Positions 35,201-47,401 of a DNA stretch of 64,000 bases are shown here, piece by piece. Every line of letters begins with the position of its first letter. Position 1 is the stretch's first letter. The notes beneath the pieces were generated by a model. The model was not told where the DNA came from, searched no databases, and saw only the letters and a list, made by a program, of their open reading frames with translations. The DNA is taken from NCBI RefSeq assembly GCF_024166365.1, contig NC_064828.1, positions 53,113,254-53,177,253 of the forward strand. Reading direction: 5' to 3'. The position numbers were made by a program, and so were the translations under genes. The stretch comes from Elephas maximus indicus. Lineage: Eukaryota; Chordata; Mammalia; Proboscidea; Elephantidae.

Positions 35201-36661
35201 CTAATAGTTTTCATTGTGTTGCTGTTTCCATAAGTATAGACAGCATGAGTTTATCAAAATATACAGTAAAAACAGCTGGTTAAAACCGTTAATACAGTGA
35301 AAACTTTATATATATGAGAAACAGACTTTTGAAGAAAGATAAATAAAATATTTTTTCTCATCAAAATCATTTAATCTGAAATAAACATTAAAAATAAGAC
35401 ACTTCTACCCTCTTAATGACTTGTGAATATTTCTTCCGAATGTGTATGTATTTTATTTTATTTTTTTCCATGCATTTTATCTTTCAGAAGATATATGGAG
35501 ACAACTCCTTTGAAATAGATCAGTGTTTTTTTCTTCTTCAGTATCAATTGTTGATTACATATTCCATCTATCATGCACTGCTCCATAAAATAGTTTATTG
35601 CCCAATAAGTAAAACATCTTTTGTCTCTACGATACAATTTCTAGAAAATGCTCACAAGATTTGGCTTCCCAGCTGACAAGAAACAAGTAGATACAACATA
35701 AGTGTAGCCTTTTTCCAAGTGGATTTCAATCCAATTTAACTTAATCATCTCCCTGTAGGCTTGTTCGTTTATCTTGCTTATCAGTACATTTGACACTTTC
35801 ATTCTGGATTATCTTTTATGGTTTACTATATCTTCAGGCTTCTCTCCAATTGGTAGGAAGTCTATTTTGCCAAGGCAGTGGATTATAAATAACACAAATA
35901 GTGCTATACGAACTTTAAAATAGTCTGAGTCCAGTGTCAGATCAAAGCAAAATAATTATATTCAGAGTCATAAAATATATTTTTTGAAGTTCTCACTGAC
36001 TATCTGTTAAGATAGGTCTAAGAAATTTTACTGTAGAATCTTAAATAAAATCATAGCTGCCGGCATAAAGGAAAGTATTTTAAAAGAAGAGAAGGTAATT
36101 GATTTTTGAAAAGCATGGACTCATTTTCCATCCATAAGGAACACATAGACAACTCCCAAAGAGAAGGAACCAGCAACAGGTAATAAGAAGGTCACTTCAA
36201 TGTTGCAATTAACTTCTGTCAAAACACATGCACAGAGAAAATCCCTAAATATCGTATAGAATCAAAAATGATATTATACATTGCACTTTACCCTCTGAAG
36301 TAAAAAGAAAGAGTATTTCTGCCCTACGGAATTTATCAATAGAGAAAGCAGTATATGTTGGAAGAAAATTTTCTTTAGTATAAATTTTTCATTATGTTTT
36401 TGGTTAAGAGTTAGATACACAAAACATTGTTGAATATCCAGCATCTAAACAGGGAAACAAACAGAGAACATATATATAATATTGTATTCTCATAATTCCC
36501 TATGGTTAGAATGACTTTTGGTCACTTTTCTAGCATTAAAAAAAATGTGAATGTACTAAAGGTCACCAAATTATAGATTTTAAAATGGTGAATTATATAT
36601 TCTTTGTATGTTAACATAAAAAAAAAAAAAACAGTAAATTCATATGCCTGAATGGCAGCAC
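35201..36661. other. No gene or assigned repeat seen
   Basis: About 1.5 kb of AT-rich sequence. The 86-residue frame at 35416-35676 is hydrophobic but has no flanking gene structure. I name no repeat here. Confidence 0.4.
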
Positions 36662-36710
36662 GGGAGTCCCTGGGTAGCACACATGGTTAAGCAATTGACT
36701 ACTAGCCAGA
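36662..36710 (+). mobile_element. AfroSINE 5' fragment
   Basis: Only the SINE head is visible (GGGAGTCCCTGGGTAGCACA, then GGTTAAGCAATTGACTACTA). The rest is lost or unreadable. Confidence 0.6.
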
Positions 36711-37206
36711 ACTCATAAAATGATACTTACACAGTTCTCTGAAGAACCAGCACTGCACTGCCAAGGTCATGTCTACCATTAACATCATATTGAGCACTGA
36801 AAATGTGGCTAGGACAACTAAGGGAATACATTTTTAATTTAATTTTAATACATTTAAATTAAAAACATGAGTAGGATGAAATATTGTTCTATTAAATGCA
36901 ATCTAATTGTTCTGATAGGGTTACATCTCACTTTAACTGTTGTATTACATTAGATATTATTGGTTCATTTTGGTGTGCTTTATTAGTTGTGTGTTTTGCT
37001 CCAGTATTAAAGAGACACAAGTCACCTACTTTGTGTCAAGGGATTGATTTAGTTTGATTTTTCTATGCATCAATGTAAAATTGTAATATGATGATTTGAA
37101 TATTTTATGCAGACAATGTGAGTTACAAGGATACTTAACAGAAATCCTAATTGGCAATTAAATTGAAATATTTTAATTATTATTTAATAATAATTAATCA
37201 TTACTA
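36711..37206. other. No gene or assigned repeat seen
   Basis: AT-rich sequence that ends in a TTATTATTTAATAATAATTA stretch at the border of the duplicated block. Confidence 0.4.
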
Positions 37207-37651
37207 GTTCTCTAGTTATGTTAGGTAAATCAGGAGTATTCGTAATTTTAAAACAAAGAGTCTGATGATTTTCTTATTGATTTGTTCCACAGTATGATAC
37301 ATAATGAAAATATTTATAGCATTATGAAAAGTTTCATGCATGTGGTTTTAAAAACTATTCAGTATTTATGTGCAAGGATATGAATTCTCACCAATTTACG
37401 GAACCATTCAAAGAAATAGAAGAATATGAAATTAGTAATCTTTTGATTCTTTGTCAAAGCTCATTTGTTGAGTCTTAGAAGATTTTAACAAAGACTTATT
37501 GTACTGCTAAATTTAATTAAAAACTTTTCTTGTAATAAAGGAAATGCTTGTGAAATATTCAATAATCTAAAAGAAAATGGCAACATGACTATTTCTCCTT
37601 GCTGATACTTTGTGTTGCTGCTGTGTGCCATTGAGACAATTCTGACTCATA
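37207..37651 (+). repeat. Dispersed direct duplication, copy 1 (445 bp)
   Basis: This block matches 38506-38950 base for base with 13 substitutions and no indels that I can find, about 97 percent identity. It starts GTTCTCTAGTTATGTTAGG and ends in the first ~38 bases of a reverse AfroSINE (TTGAGACAATTCTGACTCAT). There it breaks into an AATAATAATTATTATTATTA stretch. Because the SINE is cut off here but continues in copy 2, this copy is probably the derived one. Confidence 0.95.
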
Positions 37652-38505
37652 ATAATAATTATTATTATTATTTTAACTATTATTTCAATTATAATGTAAA
37701 AATTATATTTTTGGTAAAAACATAAGTATAAACATTTGTAAATTCAAAATGAAAGCATATAACTGATGCTGAATGCAATAGAAATGCAGAAGTCAGTGTG
37801 AAGACCATAAAAATAAAGGAAAAAAAGTAAATCATAAATTTCACAAAATGACATAACAGATGGCTGTAAGAGAATCTAGCCAAAGAAAAAAGTTTATTGT
37901 GTAAAGTTTTTTGGAGTTAATAATGTGGACAATGTTAAGAAATTTTTCACGAAACACATATTGAATTTAATATGAAGCTTCCTCTCAAAAGTAAAAAAAA
38001 GAATTGATGCAATTAGTGACTTAAATATTCAACAAAAATGTTTAAGTGTTTTTTAAACAGGATCTGAGCGTGTACATTTGGCCAGCTATAAAATAACTGA
38101 GATTCCTACACAGAAAAATCAAACAAGCTTTAGATGAAGATATAGGAAGAGAAAGTATTTTAATTATCAAAATTTTGTTAGAAAATTACAAATAAAAGAC
38201 TAAAAATGATATTTTAAAAATGTGATTTAATCAAGCATGAAACCTTTGCTTTTGGAATACAAAACATTCTGATATCAAATATCAATGTTCAAATTTGAAA
38301 AATTACCATTTTCTTTTTTAGCTTTAGATGAGCCATGCATTGTAAAGCATTGCCTAATTAGTAATTTGCGTATGTTTTATTTCCTATTATTTCAGTTCAC
38401 AACTTAAATAATCAAACCCATGCTGTTGATGCTTTTGATTCATTTGTATCTGTTAGTGAAGAATTTGGGTTAGATATGAAAAGTTAGTTTCTATCATGAT
38501 GGACA
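37652..38505. other. Spacer between the duplicated blocks
   Basis: AT-rich sequence with no gene or named repeat. It separates the two 445-bp copies. Confidence 0.45.
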
Positions 38506-38950
38506 GTTCTCTAGTTATATTAGGTAAATCAGGAGTATTTGTAATTTTAAAACAAAGAGTCTGATAATTTTCTTATTGATTTGTTTCACGGTTTGATACA
38601 TAATGAAAATATTTATGGCATTATGAAAAGTTTCATGCATGTGGTTTTAAAAACTATTCAGTATTTATGTGCAATGATATGAAGTCTCACCAATTTATGG
38701 AACCATTCAAATAAATAGAAGAATATGAAATTAGTAATCTTTTGATTCTTTGTCAAAGCTCATTTGTTGAGTCTTAGAAGATTTTAACAAAGACTTACTG
38801 TACTGCTAAATTTAATTAAAAACTTTTCTTGTAATAAAGGAAATGCTTGTGAAATATTCAATAATTTAAAAGAAAATGGCAACATGACTATTTCTCCTTG
38901 CTGATACTTTGTGTTGCTGCTGTGTGCCATTGAGACAATTCTGACTCATA
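38506..38950 (+). repeat. Dispersed direct duplication, copy 2 (445 bp, likely source)
   Basis: The second copy lies exactly 1299 bases downstream of the first at both ends. The SINE at its right end continues beyond the block, which marks this copy as the probable donor. Confidence 0.95.
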
Positions 38951-39318
38951 GTAACCCTATAGGACTAAGTAGAACTACCCCATAGCATATCCTGGGCTGT
39001 AATCTTTAGAGTAGTAGATTGTCAGGTAGGTAGCAAATTATCAGGTCTTTTCTTCCTCAGAGAAACCCTGGTGGCTTAGTGGTTAAGTGCTATGGTGGCT
39101 AACCAAAAGGTAGCAGTTCGAATCCACCAGGCGCTGCTTGGAAAATCTATGGGGGAGTTCTACTCTGTCCTATAGGGTCACTATGAGTCGGAATCGACTC
39201 GATGGCAGTGGGTTTGGTTTGGTTTTTGGTTTTCTTCCTCAAAGCTGCTGTTGGGTTCCAACCACTGTGCTTGCACGTAGTACCCAAGCAGTTCAAACAC
39301 TCTACCACCAGGGCTCCT
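38913..39318 (-). mobile_element. AfroSINE, split by a younger AfroSINE
   Basis: The reverse SINE begins TTGCTGCTGTGTGCCATTGA and ends CACCAGGGCTCC. It is interrupted between 39059 and 39230 by a plus-strand SINE. Its first ~38 bases are also present in duplication copy 1. Confidence 0.9.
39060..39229 (+). mobile_element. AfroSINE nested in an older AfroSINE
   Basis: A near-consensus copy (AAACCCTGGTGGCTTAGTGG to the end GGCAGTGGGTTTGGTTTGG) is flanked by TTTTCTTCCTCA at 39048-39059 and 39230-39241, a perfect 12-bp duplication. Confidence 0.96.
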
Positions 39319-39344
39319 GATGTCTTACTGCATATGAATGAAAT

Positions 39345-39539
39345 GGAGTCCCTCAGTGGTGCAGACAGTTAAAGATTGGACTACTACCCAAAAGGCTGGC
39401 AGTTCAAATTCACTTTGGAAGACAAGCCTGGTGATCTGCTTCTGAAAGGTAACAAGCTTGGAAGCCCTATGGAGCATTTCTACTTCACACACATGGGATA
39501 GCCATGAGTCAGGATCTACTGGAAGGCAACTAACAACAG
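39345..39539 (+). mobile_element. AfroSINE, longer subfamily, with target duplication
   Basis: It begins GGAGTCCCTCAGTGGTGCAG and ends GGAAGGCAACTAACAACAG. The flanks TATGAATGAAAT (39333-39344) and TATGAGTGAAAT (39540-39551) form a 12-bp duplication with one mismatch. The terminal CTAACAACAG resembles the RTE tail. Confidence 0.92.
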
Positions 39540-39551
39540 TATGAGTGAAAT

Positions 39552-40219
39552 AAATTTGAAGCGCCAAGGAAAGGAAATGTGCACTTGTGACTTACCCAGA
39601 CAGGTTTAAAACGTATGTTGAAATTGAAACAATTCATAATATAAATCAGTAAGAATCATGTATGCAGACAGTTTGAACAAAAATTTGTATATTCTGGTTT
39701 ATATTTGGGTGTGTATTATATTAGTTTGTTCCAAAGAGGGTTGCATTCTCTTCTGGAAGGCATTAGTATACTGTTGGTATATGAACTCTGTAGAGGGATG
39801 ACTTTAGGCTTTTACAGTGATAGACAGTCTGAGTTTTGTCTTTATTCCCAGGATTCAAATCTTATTTTGACTTATTTAAGTTGATATCTTTCTTGTTACA
39901 CCATAAAGTATTTTCATGCTTGATAATGACTTTCTGGTTGTTGCTTAATTTTGTTCTTTCTCCTTCTAAATACCAATTTAAAATATTCTTTATTCATTGG
40001 AATTCCATATATATAATTCCAAAGTATTTTACTCTTTCTAATAACTACTTTTGATACCCTTATTTATCTATTCAAGCAAATATTCTAAACATTTAGTTTT
40101 TCCTTTTGTATCTCTGTGTAATAATTAGTAATTTTCCAGTTATTATTCACAGTTGTTTTTCATAAATTATAAAGGAACTAAAATCAATCAACCTCAAATA
40201 TTTAAAACAATTTGGTAGC
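39552..40219. other. No gene or assigned repeat seen
   Basis: AT-rich sequence. The 72-residue frame at 39836-40054 is rich in Phe and Leu because of base composition and has no gene context. Confidence 0.4.
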
Positions 40220-40224
40220 TCTAG

Positions 40225-41553
40225 TGTCCTAGTTATCTAGTACTGCTATAACAGAGATACCACAAGTGGATTTTTGGGAGGACACAATTCAATCCATGAT
40301 TCCACCCTTTGGCCCCCCAAAGATCACATCCTTGTGACATGCAAAACATATTCACCCTGTCATAACAGGCACCAAGCAAGTCAGCAGAACACATTACATT
40401 AGCCCCCAAAGCTTTGGAAAATAATCCTCTGTTCTCTGAGACAATTTATACAATAACCCTGCCCTCCAGACTCTAGGTATTGGCCACACTCTCCAGATTC
40501 TGAGTGGAGGCCCCTTGGCCCTGGGCTTCAACTCCACCTTCCAGGCCCACTGGGATGGCGGTTCTTCTCCCTCGGCTTTAGGCACACCATTCTCCTTAGA
40601 CACCTTTAGAAACACAGAGGCCATGGCTCCACTCCTTGAAACCCCTAAAGTCACGGCCGTACCTTTTGAGACTGAGGCAGCTCAGCTTCTTGTGTTCCTT
40701 GTCCCTTCAGCTTCTGCTTCATGGTTTCTTGTCCTCTTGACTCCTCGGGCCTCACACCTGCATCTGCTGGGACAAGTGCTCCAAAGCTCAGTAGCTCTAC
40801 CGATAAGTACCCGGAGGCACCCCACTCTGCCAGGAAGCCTTCTGCTCATAGGTACTCAGTTCTCTCACTCAGTGGGTCAGCTCCAGCGCTGTCTCACTCT
40901 GGCCTCCTGGTTCTGCGGCTGCAGGTTCTCTGCTGCACTGGTCCTCTGCCGCTGTCACAACTCTATCCATTCACAGTTTCAAAACCACTTCAACATTTTA
41001 GGTATCTGTTAGAGCAGCATCCCACTTTCTTGGTAGCAAATTCTGTCTTAGTCATCTTGAACTGCCATAACAGAAATACCACAAGTGGATGGCTTTAACA
41101 AAGAGAAATTTATTTTCTCACAGCCTAGTAGGTTACAAGTCCAAATTCAGGGTGTTGGCTCCAGGGGAAGACTTTCTCTCTCTGTCGGCTCTGGAAGAAG
41201 GTCCTTGTCCACAATCTTCCTCTGATCGAGGAGCTTCTCAGGTGCAGGAACCCGGGTCCAAAGGGCGTGCTCTGCTCCTGGCACTGCTTTCTTGGTGGTA
41301 TGAGGTCCCCTACTTTCTGCTTGCTTCCTTTTGCTTTTATCTCTTGAGAGATAAAAGGTGGTGCAGACCACAACCCAGGGAAACTCCCTTTACCTTGAAT
41401 CAGGGAGGTGACCTGGGTAAGGGTGGGTTTACAATCCCACCCTAATCCTCTCAACATAAAATTACCATCACAAAATGGAAGACAACCACACATGGTCTAA
41501 CCAAGTTGATACACACATTTTGGGGTGGGGGGGACATAATTGAATTCATGACA
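40225..41553 (-). mobile_element. MaLR-type element, compact, with perfect 5-bp target duplication
   Basis: On the minus strand the order is: a 5' LTR (41553 to 41044, TGTCATGAATTCAATTATG to TAAGACA), a short internal region (41043 to about 40300) opening with AAGTGGGATGCTGC-like MaLR leader text, and a 3' LTR reduced to about 75 bases made of its two ends (40225-40300). TCTAG stands at 40220-40224 and 41554-41558, so both outer borders are original. The GC-rich internal part (40500-40980) produces open frames of up to 165 residues on both strands that show no protein signature. It cannot be autonomous. Confidence 0.85.
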
Positions 41554-41558
41554 TCTAG

Positions 41559-42242
41559 TAATGAAGTTGCTATAACCCTTTAAGGATCCTCATGCAATTC
41601 ATGCCCTACAAAACATTGTTCATTGCTGTCTATTTTTTCTGGGGAAAAATTTCTACCATATTCTCTGTTTTATAACCATTTTTTCTAGAAGCTGAAAGCG
41701 TACACGGTTAAGTGTTAACAAACAGAATTCTACGGCAGGAAAATGGCAGAGTTTCTCTGAATCGTAGTGGCAGCTCAATTATGGAAACTCCCCAATGGTT
41801 TCAGGTATAAATTGATCGTTTTCTTTCAATAAACTTTTTCTTTAATCAGAATTTTCATCCCCACCTCCTTCGCCCCCCGACTGTGGTTCTTTGGTGCTTC
41901 TCACAGGATTTTTTTTTTTTTTCTGGTTAAAGCCCTGGAATTAGCAGGAGAGTATTATTAAAAATAAAACAAGCAGAGCAAGAACTCTCATTTAACTCAA
42001 TGTTCATTTCATCTTATATGATGCAAAACAGTAACAGCCTTCTTAGTGAGCAGATGCAGTAGTTACCAGGGATGCATGACTAAGAATTCACAGTTGAAAG
42101 AACAGTATTGTAATAATGTAACTGGGTTTCCTTGAGATGTGGAATAATCTCCCTTAAAACATGGAGTACATACTTCCCTCACCCTTTTAGGGGAGAATTG
42201 AGGAATGACTATATAATAACGCTATTTGTTATTCCCTAACTG
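41559..42242. other. No gene or assigned repeat seen
   Basis: The sequence between the MaLR element and a full-span RTE holds no coding frame or repeat I can name. Confidence 0.4.
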
Positions 42243-45200
42243 TCTGTCAGTTTGTCATACCGTGGAGGTTTACTTGTTGCTGTAATGCTAGAAACTATGC
42301 CACAAGTATTCAAATATCACCAGGGTCATCTATGGTGGGCAGGTTTCAACTGAGCTTCCAGAATAAGACAGAATAGGAAAAGGAACCTGATGGTCCTTTT
42401 TTTTTCTGAAAAAAAATTAGCCAGAGAAAATCTTATGAATAGCAGTGAAATATTGTCTGATATAGTGCCAAGAGATGAACCTCTCAGGTTGGAAGGCTCT
42501 CAAAATATAACTGGAGAAGAGCTGTCTCCTAAAAAGAGAGCTGGCCTTAATGATGTGGATGGAGTCAAGTTTTCGGAACCTACAGCTGCTGATGTGGCAT
42601 GGCTCAAAATGAGAACCAATAGCCGCAAACATCCATTAATAATATGAACATGGAATATACGAAGTATAAATCTAGGAAAATTGTCAAAAATGAAATGAAA
42701 CTCATAAATATCAATATCCTAGACACTAGTGACCTGAAATGAATTGGTATTGGTCATCTCAAAATCAGATAATCATATGGCCTACTATTCTGGGAATGAC
42801 AAATTGAAGAGGAATGGCAATTACATTAATCATCAAAAGCAACATTTCAAGATCTATCCTGAAGTACAAGGTGTCAGTGATAGGGTAGTACCCATGAGCC
42901 TACAAGGAAGACCAGATAATAGCTCTATTATCCAAATTTATGCACCAACCACTAAGGCCAAAGATGAAGAAATTGAAGATTTTTACCAACTTCTGTATCT
43001 GAAATTGATCAAACATGCAATCAAGATGCATTGATAATTAATGGTGATTTGAATGCAAAAATTGGAAACTAAAAAGAAAGATTGGTAATTGGAAAATACG
43101 GCCTTGGTGATAGAAATGATGCCAGAGATCACATGATAGAATTTTGGAAGACCAAAAACTTCTTCATTGCAAATACTTTTTTTCAACAACATAAACGATG
43201 GCTATACAAGTGGACCTCACCTGATGGAATACACAGGAATCAAATTGACGGCACATGTGGAAAGACATGATGGAGGAGCTAAATATTTTCAGTCAAAACT
43301 AGGCCAGGGGCTGACTGTGGAACAGACCATCAATTGCTCTTTTACAAGTTCAAGTTGAAGCTGAAGAAAATTAGAACAAAGTATGACCTTGAGTATATCT
43401 CACCTGAATTTACAGACCATCTTATGAATAGATTTGCTGCATTGAACACTATGACTGAAGACTAAACGAATTGTGGAATGACATCAAGGACATGATACAT
43501 GAAAAAAGCAAGGGGTCATTAAAAAGATAGGAAAGAAAGAAAAGACCAGGATGGATGGCAGAAGATACTTTGAAACTTGCTCTTGAATGTGGAATAGATA
43601 AAGCAAAAGGAAGAATGGATGAAGTAAAAAAGCTGAACAGAAGATTTCAAAGGTTGGCTTGAGAAGACAAAGTATAGTATTATACTGACATGTGCAAAGA
43701 CTTGAAGTTAGAAAACCAAGAGGGAAGAAAATGCTCAGCATTTCTCAAGCAGAAAAAACAGAAGAAAGATTCAAGCTTCAAGTTGCAATATTGAAGGATT
43801 CTATGGAGAAAATATTGAATGACACAGCAAGCATCAAAAGATGTTGGAAAGAATACACAGAGTCATTATACCAAATATAATTGGTCGACATTCAACCATT
43901 TCAGGAGGTAGCAAATGGTCAAGAACCAATAGTACTGAAGGAAGAAGTCCAGGCTTCACTGAAGACAATGTCAAAAAAAGCCTCCCAGAATTGATAGAAT
44001 ACCAATTGAGATGTTTCAACAAACAGATGCGGCACTGAAAGTGCTCACTTGTCTGTGCCAAGAAAATTGGACGACAACTACCTGGCCAACTGACTGGGAG
44101 AGGTCCATATTTATGTCTATTCCAAAGAAAGGTAATCCAAAATAATGTGGAAATTATCGAGTAATATTAATACAACAAGCAAGAAAACTTTGGTGAAGAT
44201 CAGTCAAAAGCTGTTGGAGCAGTACATCAACAGGTAGCTCCCAGAAATTCTAACCAGATTCAGAAGAGGATGTGGATCCAGGGATATCATTGCTGAGGTC
44301 AGATGTATCCTGGCTGAAAGCAGAGAATACCAGAAAGGTGATAACCTGTGTTTTATTGACTATGCAATGGCATTTGACTATCAGGATCATAACAAATTAT
44401 AGATACTTAATTGTGCTCACGCAGAACCTGTGCATAAAGAGTCAGTTCTTCAAACACAACAAGGAAATACTGTTTAGCTTAAAGTCAGGAGAAGTGTGTG
44501 TCAGGGTTGTATTCTTTCACCATACTTATTCAATCTGTTGCTGAGCAAATAATCTGAGAAGCTGGACTACATGAAGAAGAGTGTGGCAACAGGATTGGAG
44601 GAAGACTCATTAACAACCTGCTATATACAGACGACACAGTCTTGTGAATAGAACTTGAACCACTTACTGATAAAGATAAAAGACTACAGTCTTCGAGATG
44701 GATTAAAAAAAAAAAAAGCAAATCTGTTGCCGTTGAGTCAACTCCAACTCATAGCGTCCCTATAGGACAGAGTAGAACCACCCAGAGAGTTTCCAAGGAG
44801 CGCTTGGCGGATTTGAACAACTGACCCTTTGGTTAGCAGTTGTAGCATTTAACCACTACGCCATTAGGGTTTCCCAGGATGGATTACATCTCAATATAAA
44901 GAAAACACATATCCTCATAACTGGACCAATAAGCAACATCATGATAAACGGAGAAAAGATTGAAGTTGTCAAGGATTTCATTTTACTTGGATCCACAATC
45001 AATGACCATGGAAGCAGCAGTCAAGAAATCAAACAATGCATTGCATTGGGCAAATCTACTGTGAAAGACCTCTTTAAAGTATTAAAAAACAAAGATATCA
45101 CTCTAAAGAGTTAGGCACGCCTTACCTAAGCCACAGTGTTTTCAATCACCTAATATGCAAGCGAAAGCTAGGCAATGAATAAGGAAGACCAAAGAAGAAT

Positions 45201-45585
45201 TGATGCCTTTGATTTATAATGTTGGCAATGAATATTGAATATACCATGGACTTTTTTTTTTTTACCAGAAGAACGAACAAATCTGTCTCGGAAGAGATAC
45301 AGTCAGAATGCTCTTTAGAAGCAAGGATGGCAAGACTTTGTCTCACGTAGTTTGGACATGTTATCAGGAAGGATCAGTTCCTGGAAAAGGACATCAACCT
45401 TGGCAAAATAGAGGGTTAGTGAAACAGAGGAAGACCCTCAATCAGATGGTTGGACACAGTGGCTGCAACACTGGGCTCAGGCTTAACAATGATTATTAGG
45501 GTGGTACAGGACTTGACAATGTTTCATTTGGTTATGCATAGGGCTGCTATGAGGTAGAACCAACTGGACAACACCTAATAACAAC
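42243..45585 (+). mobile_element. RTE (BovB-like) LINE, full span, inactive, with SINE insert
   Basis: From the 5' end CTGTCAGTTTGTC to the tail CCTAATAACAACA this copy is about 3.2 kb once the SINE is removed, the expected length for the family. A frame at 42390-42647 covers the 5' leader and the first endonuclease residues. A frame at 42744-43034 carries endonuclease text (APTTKAKDEEI). Later frames carry reverse-transcriptase pieces with damaged motifs (YAMAFDYQDH for the first catalytic box near 44360). Indels and stops break the single long frame in many places. A T-run replaces two bases near 45252. Confidence 0.95.
44706..44877 (-). mobile_element. AfroSINE inserted in RTE
   Basis: The reverse SINE opens with an A-run (the T tail on the other strand) and ends CATTAGGGTTTCCC. 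GATGGATTA occurs at 44697-44705 and 44878-44886, a perfect 9-bp duplication. The RTE text reads on across it. Confidence 0.95.
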
Positions 45586-46703
45586 ATTTATTATTAGCGT
45601 GGTTAGCAGTAGTTTGATGGCCATGATTTTCAAAGTGACACCAAAACTGTGTACTCACCCTAACTAAAAATCAAAGCCAGCTCTCTGTGTATGCCTGGCC
45701 AAGAAAATCGGGATAAACTAAATCTAAAACTTCTGTTTCTTAAAACACAAAGTTGATTTCCTCATTTAAGAGTCAAAAGAGTAAGTTGTGAATAATATCT
45801 TGGTGAGAGTTTTTTCTTTTTTTGTGTGTTGTTTTTGTTTCTTTGTGCACAGAATAAATTTCCCCATGCACAACTTCTGGCTCAGTGGCAGGACAGTAAT
45901 GTGAAAGTGTCTATGACTATTTCTGGGATTTCTCATTTTGTTTTTTAATTTTTTGATCCACTAGAATGTAAACTACTTGAAAGCAGGGATCATTTTTTGT
46001 TTTTTATATTATTTCTTTATGTATTTTTAAATTAATTTCTCTGTTAGACTCCAGAGTACCTGACATGTATTACATTCTTAACAACTATTGGTTCAATAAA
46101 TGATGAACTCTAGGCTTACTATTTTTATCTATTAAGATGGAACTGATAATGCAGTGTGAGCCTAACATACCCAATGTGAAAAAAATAAATGAAAATCATT
46201 TATATTCTTCACCTGAGTACTATGTTCAAGTTCATGCTTTCTAAAACTCCTATTATTATAATAACATATTCTTAGCTTTTTAATTGTAATATATTTTTTG
46301 GTTGGTTGGCGGCTCAAGTTACCATTTAAATCCTATCAACAAAAGCATGAATACAGATGAGCGATCCTCAGTGGAGTCCGGTTGGACTCAGATCAGCAAG
46401 GGTTCCAGATGTTGTATGCTGATAAAAATGCTGTATGAACTTCTGAAGCTTGTTCAGTTGAGCTACACATCCTGGAGGAGTCCTTGCTATAACATTTTGA
46501 TTTTCTAACATCTGTTCCCAGAAGCAACCACTCAATTGCAGAATGTCTTGGGAAGGGTTGCTTGCAATTAACGATATTGTATATGTTCATTATTACTGAT
46601 ATTGTTATTGTAACATTTGAGACTCATATTTTTTTTACATGAAATTGCATAAGGATATAAATTACTTTGAAAAGTGTCTGTCACATTACTTTACCTTAAC
46701 CAA
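45586..46703. other. No gene; possible L2/MIR relic at 45960-46110
   Basis: The stretch CCACTAGAATGTAAACTACTTGAAAGCAGGGATC (read here in parts) to TGGTTCAATAAATGATG near 46090-46105 follows the pattern of an L2 3' end. The rest is AT-rich and unassigned. Confidence 0.5.
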
Positions 46704-46905
46704 CTAAACCCATTGCCATTGACTCTATTCCGACTCTTAGCGACCCTATAGGACAGAGTAGAACTATCTGCTGTAGAGTATCCAAGGCTGTAATATTTAC
46801 AGAAGCAGACTGCCACATTTTTTCCCCATGGAGAAGCTGTTGGGTTCGAACCGCTAAGCTTTCTGATAACAGCCAGAGGCTCATCTACTGTGCCACCAGA
46901 GCTCC
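46704..46905 (-). mobile_element. AfroSINE, longer subfamily
   Basis: The reverse SINE runs from CTAAACCCATTGCCATTGAC to GTGCCACCAGAGCTCC and contains the middle block GAAGCAGACTGCCACAT. Confidence 0.9.
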
Positions 46906-47334
46906 TTACATCTCCTTAAGAAATTAGCAAATAGGTAAGATTATCTGAAGTCAAAACTTCACCTTCTCTTCTTTAGATTAGCTCTATCTGTTCATCTCCC
47001 CAGGTCTTCAGATAACCTCTGGGTTTGCTAACTGTCTTCACTGGAGAGAGAAGAAAAGAAAGAGAGGCAAGTTTGAGTAAAATTAATTCCCAATGTTTAT
47101 TTCTACTTTTCAATGGATCAAACACCACAGTTCTAGGAAAAATATGACTAAATTGTGACTGAATTTTCAGTCAAGCCAACAAGTATAGCTTCTGGGTAAC
47201 TGGGAAGTTAGAATGAATAGAGACCGATAATAACCCAATAGAAATGGATCACTCATCTTCATGTAAGGTAAATTTTAATAAACCATGAAAGAGAGGAAAC
47301 ATTAAGAGAACCCAACCATCTCATTTATTTTTAC
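46906..47334. other. No gene or assigned repeat seen
   Basis: Unassigned sequence between SINEs. No frame of interest. Confidence 0.4.
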
Positions 47335-47395
47335 CAAAATCTTAAAAAAAAAAATCATTGCCATCAAGTTGATTTTGACTCATAGCAAAATCTTA
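47335..47395 (-). mobile_element. Ultra-short AfroSINE insertion (31 nt plus A/T tail) with 10-bp target duplication
   Basis: CAAAATCTTA stands at 47335-47344 and again at 47386-47395. Between them lie only ten A and about 31 bases, TCATTGCCATCAAGTTGATT and TTGACTCATAG. In sense (minus) orientation this is the very 3' end of an AfroSINE followed by a T tail. It is a 5'-truncated insertion that stopped after some 30 bases of copying. Confidence 0.9.
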
Positions 47396-47401
47396 GTGGG
47401 A

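Noticed and set aside
40515..41098. Overlapping 165- and 125-codon open frames
   Set aside because: They fall in the GC-rich internal and LTR sequence of a MaLR element, with long frames on both strands at once. That pattern reflects composition and not coding.
45250..45264. T run inside RTE as a tail-only insertion
   Set aside because: Bases were replaced and not added between duplicated flanks; no target duplication can be shown.
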